Of a DNA stretch of 15,036 bases, positions 9,313 through 15,036 are shown piece by piece. The position numbers and the translations under genes were made by a program. The number at the start of each line of letters is the position of its first letter. Positions within the stretch are counted from its first letter, which is position 1. The notes under the pieces were generated by a model, which made no database searches, was not told the DNA's origin, and saw only the letters and a program-made list of their open reading frames with translations. The DNA is from Eimeria necatrix (lineage: Eukaryota > Apicomplexa > Conoidasida > Eucoccidiorida > Eimeriidae), in the NCBI RefSeq assembly GCF_000499385.1, contig NW_013654709.1, positions 1 through 15,036 on the forward strand, written 5' to 3'.

Positions 9313-11571
9313 TTAGCCTGATCCGAAGGTTGCACCCCACTCAGCGTATCGCAGGACAGCATCTGCGCTGACAGACGGCCGCGTAGCCTGGAGCGCCGAC
9401 TCAAAGTCCGCAGCTCCAAGTACCGGCTTAAACTGAACAATAGGACAAAAGTCGGCAAAAAGTAAAGGTTGGTTGCGGGAATGTGCATCATCTGTTGCTT
9501 CTAGATTTTAGTCTCGTCATGTTCATTGGCATATAAAGTTCACTTGTATCGGAAGTGTGCATATTTTCCTGCCTCTGATGCTAGTGCAATGTTTACTGGC
9601 ATCTAAAACATTTTCATTGTACCTGTATGCACTTATCGTTTATCAAATATTTTATTGCAGCGTATTTTCCAAGTGTATGAGGACGGATTCCTGGGAGACT
9701 TACAGTACTTCTATCTATGGCTTGTTCAATAGAGTCTTCAGGAATATCTTTCAAGAGGCGACGAACCGGCTGCATTGCAGCCTCTCTACAAAGGCTGCGA
9801 AGGTCAGCGCAAGAAAATCCTTCAGTGCGCCGAGCCACTTCTTCTAAATCTGCAGTGCTGTCCAACTGCAAGCATGCAAGATTGGAAGGTTCTAGAAGCA
9901 AATGTATAAAAAACGTGCGGAGATAATATAGCAGCAGTGTAACTCCACTGCGCATTTGTTATTAACAAACAAATTTCCACGCCACTGCCAGTGCCTCGCA
10001 TGCCAGAAAGAGGAGGATTTTCTCTCTGCAACTTACCTGTTGCTGGCTGAGCAAATGGTCGAGTAGGGCTTTTCTGGTGAAGTGATCTGGCAAGGGTATG
10101 AGCACGCGCTTCTCCAGACGCCGTCGCAAAGCCTCATCCAAGTCCCTGAGTCACACACTTTTACATCAGCTAGTGTGGTTTTTGGGCCGAGCATCACGGC
10201 AGATACAGATCGCATCACTGAAAAATCTTGAAGCACAGTGGTGGGCTTTCAACATTAGTGCCACGACGTTCTAGATCACGAAAAGATGCCTTGATAAAAC
10301 TTTTTCGTTCTCTGTACCATGGAGAATTCGTTGCAGCTATGACAACGACATGAGGCGACTTCCAGTGATCATTGCTCCCATGTGAGGGCTGTGCTTCAAA
10401 TTCATGTACTCTAGGCGGAGGCCTTCCCTGTTGGTACAGGCCATCCATCTGTTGCAAGAGCTCGGCCTTGAACCTTTTCGATGCTTCATGCTCTTCAGAG
10501 CTTCCTCGACGACTGCATAGTGCGTCAGCTTCATCAAAAAATAAAACGCTTGGGGCTCGTGCACGTGCCACCTGAGAAGGCATTAGAAGTGCCAAGTAGC
10601 TTTTTGACTCGAGCTTGAAGGATTTTGCTCTTTAAAAAAATGCTGTGTGGCGCATGCATCGGCGCAGCCTCTCACGTTGAACAGGGCTCGAACCATCTTC
10701 TCTGATTCCCCTCGCCACTTGGATACCAATGTTGCGGGTGAGCAGCGAAAAAGTGAAACTCCTGGTACGGATGCGGCAGCGCTAGCCAGCATAGTTTTTC
10801 CTGTTTAGGCAGCAAGCAGAATCATGCCTGATAGGCGCTTGCTCCCTAGTGGAACGCACGGAACCTCGAATAAAAAGCTTCTTACTTGACGACTGCCCTT
10901 TAAGGATGACCGAGATTTCGTTCGGACTACAGTGGAAGAGCTTTTGGCTAAGCGCACCGGTGCCCACCTGTGCCAGGCGGGCCAAAAAGAAGTACTCCTT
11001 TCGACGGCTCCAGAAGGCCGGTAAGGATATCCGGCATTTGTAGGGGCAAGAGCACAGCTTCCCTCAGCACAGATTTTGCAGATGATAGACCCATAATGTC
11101 TTTAAAACTTGTCCCTGCAGTTGTTAAATACCTTTGAGCGACCCATAATGACAAAACTGATGCGCCGCCAGCTTATGTGCGACGAACAATGGGCATCCAT
11201 GCATTGATTTTTAAGCATAGCACTCCTCTGGACGTTCGTTTAACTGCTGTTTTGCTTTTCAGCTACTCGCAGAGTAGGGAGTAGTGTCAGACCTGGACAC
11301 CGCCAGAAGAGCTCGCGCTCTACCAAGTGCATCAGATCAGTATCGTATTTTTCGTACTCATCAGATGCCTCTTCCCTACAAAGCACAAATGCACCTCATT
11401 TAGCGGCTCAGCCTACTGAATCCTAGATGAAGCTTTAGAGTCGATTGGTGCAAAATACATGAGCGTGGCTTGTCAAGTACTGAGCGCATTTTCTTGCTTT
11501 CAGCTCATCGTACTGGAGTACGGAAGAATTTATCTTATCGAAATACGATAGCGATCGTTGAGTGCCAGTCC
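9313..11571 (-). CDS. Katanin p60-like AAA ATPase (microtubule severing), spliced, 5' partial
   Basis: Predicted microtubule-severing AAA ATPase: a hexamer that pulls tubulin tails through its pore using ATP. Exons on the minus strand: 11571-11481, 11375-11293, 11114-10968, 10800-10676, 10571-10318, 10145-10037, 9865-9704 and 9432-9313 (TAA at 9315-9313). All seven introns (105, 178, 167, 104, 172, 171, 271 bases) are GT-AG, and codon phases match at every junction. The traced 362 residues contain a linker ending at about 58 (YDTDLMHLVEREL), Walker A GPPGTGKT 102-109 (split by an intron), pore loop SKWRGES 133-139, Walker B FFDEAD 159-164, sensor 1 ATN 228-230, arginine fingers ALRRRLEKR 238-246, and a C-terminal helix ending WGATFGSG. 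Known for the family: SKWRGESEK, ALRRRLEK and a terminal FGS are typical of katanin p60. Catalytic residues are intact. Odd: a 25-30-residue polar insert before sensor 1. Which paralogue (KATNA1- or KATNAL2-like) is undecided. The first traced exon is less certain than the rest. Confidence 0.93.
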
Positions 11572-11822
11572 CTGTAAAAGTTACGCAGCGCAAGAAGGAT
11601 GCAAGTGTATTATACGCTTTTAGCTCGGACTGAATGCTCGAGGGTTATGCACTGAAAGCGGATTAGCATTTTGGCACACGCTGCAAAGGCCTGCATGCTG
11701 CGTTGAACATATCTTGCCTTTTTCCGGGGGGTTCTCAATGGAAAAAATCCTGAAGCATTTCACTATAATGCGCGTCATTCCGTACACGCCAATCCCCACT
11801 TGCCCGTTATAGACGCTCATAC

Positions 11823-11950
11823 TAGGCGAAATATATGCTGGGTTTCGACGAAGCTTAATATCTTGGCCGAAACAGCAGTCTTGAATCCACAAGCTGTCAG
11901 ATATCAGTAAAAGCGGATGTTTGTTGCCTTGCTTCAAGGACCACTTAGTC
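11823..11950 (-). CDS. Possible additional upstream exon of the katanin-like gene
   Basis: This is a minus-strand open stretch of about 42 codons. It begins after a possible acceptor (atcag, at 11951-11955) and ends at a possible donor GTATGA (11822-11817). Its end phase (one base left over) fits the first base-pair split needed by the exon at 11571-11481, giving a 251-base intron with acceptor cttttacag. The encoded peptide (contains LWIQDCCFGQDIKLRRNPAY) has no domain I recognise. The acceptor choice is uncertain: another lies at 11968-11970. The support is phase compatibility and location only, so this may be chance. Confidence 0.28.
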
Positions 11951-13477
11951 CTGATGCTAGCAGCTTGCTATATATATCAAGATATGTCTTCATGGAAGAT
12001 TATCGAGCATTCACAAGTGGGCAAGAACATCATTTACTCGGCACGTTGTTAGCAGCGAAATACCTTATGGAGTCAGAGTCGTAGTGTATTGCAACAGTTA
12101 TCCATGTATGGGGTAGTAGAAGCTCAGCATTCTCGGCCGCCTGCAACCCAGTACTCGGCCAACCCGTCCCAACGAATCGAAGACAGCGGTGGAACGCAAA
12201 GTGAAAAAGGAGACCACCCCGAAATAGCCAGCGCTTTGCTCTCTAAAACTTAGCTCATTATTGTCCTACCATCAAAAGTCGAGGCGCCATTCCGGGAACA
12301 AGACTTTCAAGCCGAATGGTCCTACATGACATTACCAGATAATGCCATACAGGACGATTTTCACCAAATAATGCACGCTCAAGTGCTTGGCCAACCGCTT
12401 GCGTTTCGGCGACGTTGCGTTATGCTTGCAGCTCTACTCTAGGTATTTAATTACTGACAGAAGAGTCTACTATTATTTTCTGATCAAATCCCATTTTGTA
12501 AATTGATTCGCGGAAGAAAAGATTCAATACTCTTCACATGTCTTCGGCATGCAGGGCGAAGGTGTTGCAAAGGGAACGACAGTAATTCAATGTAGCATCC
12601 ATACCTGGACGACGTGTTGATTTGAAGTGAGCAAAAGTCACAAACGCCGCTAAGGTCTCCAGCCTGAATGACGAGTTACAGAAAGTGTTCTTGCACTTTA
12701 ACAAAGTGGGCGAATGAATTTTTCGGAATAAAGTTAACATTAGTCTCTCTTTCAGCAATAGACCGGATCTGTATTGCGTTTAGCTCTGTAGGTAGTTTTC
12801 ATCACCTTCATCATATCGAAGAGTATACAGACGGCCTGGCCGTCGAAAGCACCACCTGGAGAAACCTAAATGAACACGGAGCAGCGCTTGTGGCAGTGCT
12901 TTGGCTCTTGGCATAGTGTTCGCTGTGCAGAATTTCTTGTGAGTGAGCTTCCTCGCTCCAACACGAGTTATGTAGCATTCCTTTCGGTAAGTACGTAAAC
13001 GGAAACTAGTGCGGATGTGAAGTCGCGGGTCAACGTAGATGGATTGATAGAGTTGCCATTCACTGATTTTCTCTTTGTCTTACTTTAAAGGTCGCCTGCA
13101 GGGCATATTTCCCCTGCTGCAGACGTTTGCGTTCTTCTTTAGTGCCTTCGTAACAGGCCACGCAAAAGCCTGCGGTGCAGCCGTCAATAGCTAGGCAGCC
13201 GCCGTTGTTTGAACTCACTCTCAATGTCCCGCGTTCTGTTAGCTTTCTCTGAAAACATCAACTGCACTATCCTGCCACTCTTAGGGGTTCTTGTAGTAGT
13301 AGTGGATAAAAGCAATTAGGGCCATTACAACTCATTTCGCAGCTGCTGAAAGGCTGGTTTTTCAAAAGGCAGTTTCCTTTACAAATGCACATTCGGATAC
13401 TTGCTCGAAAAGTGAGCGAATGCTAAGCTTGTTTTTACTGGTGGCTCTGAGGCTTAAGGAAAGTCTTTGCTGGATAT
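11951..13477. other. Region upstream of the katanin-like gene, unresolved
   Basis: If the katanin-like gene has a normal N-terminal part, its exons should lie here or further right on the minus strand. Possible fragments are minus 12758-12534 (a stretch bounded by acceptor gtcattcag and donor CCAG/GTATGG near 12604) and minus 12880-12790 after acceptor gtgttcatttag. On the plus strand a good acceptor (tctctctttcag, ends 12755) precedes an open frame to 12916. None contains a recognised domain, and I do not assign them. Confidence 0.3.
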
Positions 13478-14017
13478 ATGCAAAGCACGAGAAACGTGTA
13501 CATTCCCACCCATCCTACGCCCTGGCCCCAACGCGGTTCAGTCAACAGCTCTTCGTCGTCCTTTGTGAAGAGTTTGCTCATTGTATGGGGTGGCGAAACG
13601 CGTTGTGCTGCTGGAGCTGGAGATGGCGTTATAGCGACAAAAGAGGCACTCTTCGTGGCAGTAGTGTAAGGGAAGCGCCTCTGTGAAGCATCTCTGGTGC
13701 GGAGACTCTCAGCGCATAGGCGCTCAAGAGACTGCTCCTCTACACAGTTACTTGCTTGCTGCCTTTGTAATCGCTTCATTGCAGGAAAGCACCTGAACTT
13801 GAGGGATATTTTAGTATCCTATATGTCAAAATGTATTGAATCAATCTAACTTTTGCGTTGCTGTTGCTTTGCTCTTGCGCTTAGACACTTTCAATTCAAG
13901 TTGAAGAGAATCCAGCCAATTCTTGGTCTAGCAGTTGCTGTCTCACCAAAATCCAAAACGACAGGGATTGGGCGGAGCTTTGGTGTGGGTCTTCCTGTGT
14001 ATCGTGCTGCTCCGTGA
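13478..14017 (+). CDS. Candidate small two-exon gene (about 106 residues), function unknown
   Basis: A plus-strand model with exon 1 at 13478-13665, starting at ATG and ending at donor GTAAGG, and exon 2 at 13885-14017 after a strong pyrimidine-rich acceptor (gctttgctcttgcgcttag), ending in TGA. The 219-base intron splits a codon 2+1 and the frame continues. Exon 1 contains a serine run (SVNSSSSSFVKSLLIVWGG), and exon 2 reads through RIQPILGLAVAVSPKSK. No domain is recognised. Caveats: all three plus frames are open across exon 2, and exon 1 overlaps a minus-strand candidate exon. An alternative reading of 13885-14218 in another frame joins by donor GTAAGA (14219) and acceptor 14328 to a further exon ending near 14422. 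Confidence 0.28.
13519..13779 (-). CDS. Possible 5' coding exon with ATG, candidate N-terminus of the katanin-like gene
   Basis: This minus-strand frame starts at an ATG (13779-13777) and stays open to 13435; a GT donor at 13518 would end it after about 87 codons. The peptide starts MKRLQRQQASNCVEEQSLER and continues through a T/S/A/P-rich stretch to KLFTKDDEELL. It is polar and low in complexity, as apicomplexan N-terminal regions often are. No LisH or MIT motif is visible. A branch-point-like tactaaa and an acceptor ttcag lie upstream at about 13794-13820, so it could instead be an internal exon. It overlaps a plus-strand model at 13478-14017, and at most one of the two is likely to be real. 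The link to the katanin gene is inference from strand and position. Confidence 0.28.
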
Positions 14018-14828
14018 ATTTCCAGTGTATCAGCTCTTTAAATGCAGCGCATTCGCCATTTCAGCCACCAAAAATGCATCTAGAAAGCTTGGCTGCTGTG
14101 TTATGTGGGCTACATCGCGTGCAGTTGTGGGACTGCAGTACTTCTTCTCCACAGTTGATGAAGGCCAGCGGATGTCAATTGCGCACTGACTACAAGCAGA
14201 AACCAGACCCTTTATCACGTAAGAGGCCTCTCAAGTTCTGTTGTGCAGAGACGCAGAGACTTGCTGAATGTTTTGGCGGGAAAAGCATGTAAAGTGGCAT
14301 ATCCCTCCACCACTACACAATTTCGCAGCAGGATCTTCAGGCAAAGAACACTGCTTTTCTCCCATGACGAAGATGATGCAGAAGAGACTTACTATATGCA
14401 TCGCGTGCAGCTACAATCATGCCTAGTCCACAAGTCAATTTCTACCCGTCACAGTCAATGAAATGAATATTCCAAACTCTCTTCCGGTATCACCGGTTTC
14501 GCGAGTAAAAGCAGAATAACTCAAACTAAAAATGCGCATTTCAGCTTTCTAACACTAATAATAAAGGCAAACACGTCTGCATAAGGAAGTACGCTCATTC
14601 GTTCTGTTTGTTTTGATATATTGGAGCTGCATGCAGCTACAGTCCCTAAAGATGAGTAAAACTGCGTCGGGCGCAATTTTTGGTATAGGGCTACTCCAGT
14701 ACTGATCTTTTTCTCTGTTAACTTCTCGCTTTGGTGGGAGTAACTCAAGTTTGTGCGCTATGTGAGACACTCTTCCTTGCAGTCTAGCATCTCATACCTC
14801 TCACATTGTAATGGTGCGATGTACCGTA

Positions 14829-14848
14829 GCAATATATACTTATATTGC
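14829..14848. repeat. 8-bp AT-rich inverted repeat
   Basis: GCAATATA (14829-14836) pairs with TATATTGC (14841-14848) across the loop tact. It sits in sequence without a supported gene, about 130 bases before the CT repeat. Confidence 0.65.
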
Positions 14849-14974
14849 GGTCATGGCTTTGAAGATGGCGGTATTTTCTGAAGCACTACTGTCAAGCCGT
14901 AGTTTAGTGTTGTCGTGCCGCAAACCGACGGCATTAGCACATGCAAGACAGCTGCCATATGTCCTCTTCAGTAG

Positions 14975-14976
<2 letters not shown>

Positions 14977-15036
<60 letters not shown>
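14977..15036. repeat. (CT)30 dinucleotide microsatellite
   Basis: Uninterrupted CT repeats, 30 units, reach the last base of the window, so the full length is unknown. Pure pyrimidine/purine tracts of this kind are common in coccidian genomes, frequently break assemblies and can adopt triplex structure. It lies outside any gene I can support. Confidence 0.98.

Noticed and set aside
8985..9491. 168-codon minus-strand ORF
   Set aside because: It overlaps the last katanin exon (9432-9313) in a different frame on the same strand; the katanin frame has clear family similarity and a phase-matched acceptor, so this ORF is a shadow.
12668..12916. Plus-strand ORF after a strong acceptor
   Set aside because: The opposite strand is equally open in more than one frame at 12790-12880 and no domain is recognisable in either; not enough to call a gene.
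14521..14748. YADV-containing minus frame resembling the reverse transcriptase YADD box
   Set aside because: The second catalytic Asp is absent, and no other RT motif lies upstream; a chance match.

Overview
The window looks like nuclear DNA of a protist with spliced genes. A coccidian apicomplexan is my best guess, from the compact GT-AG introns of about 100-270 bases, intermediate base composition, S/A/P-rich low-complexity protein stretches and a decayed Ty3/gypsy-type element. That placement is inference and no marker gene proves it. I saw no bacterial operon structure, rRNA, credible tRNA or CRISPR array.

Two features are secure, both on the minus strand. (1) At 9313-11571 is a spliced AAA ATPase gene of the katanin p60 (microtubule-severing) family. 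I traced eight exons whose intron phases agree; together they encode the linker, the whole AAA module and the C-terminal helix up to a stop codon. The 5' end (N-terminal microtubule-binding/LisH part) lies further right and is only tentatively located. (2) At about 6530-8045 is a decayed LTR-retrotransposon fragment: a Gag remnant, a retropepsin-type protease with a DTG active site, and a stretch resembling the protease-RT spacer. It carries at least two in-frame stops and two frame changes, and no reverse transcriptase, RNase H, integrase or LTR was recognised.

The rest is sparse. Left end (1-1203): two weak minus-strand candidates, one a two-exon model at 94-516. Middle (1204-6256): mostly sequence I cannot assign, with some open frames and hairpins, including a perfect 12-bp stem at 2906-2935. 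Between the retroelement and the katanin gene (8046-9312) I see nothing firm. Right end (11572-15036): possible 5' exons of the katanin gene on the minus strand, a competing two-exon plus-strand model at 13478-14017, and a (CT)30 microsatellite that runs off the end of the window.

Functionally there is one housekeeping-type cytoskeletal gene beside a dead transposon relic. No cluster of cooperating genes is visible, and I did not find a convincing new biological system.
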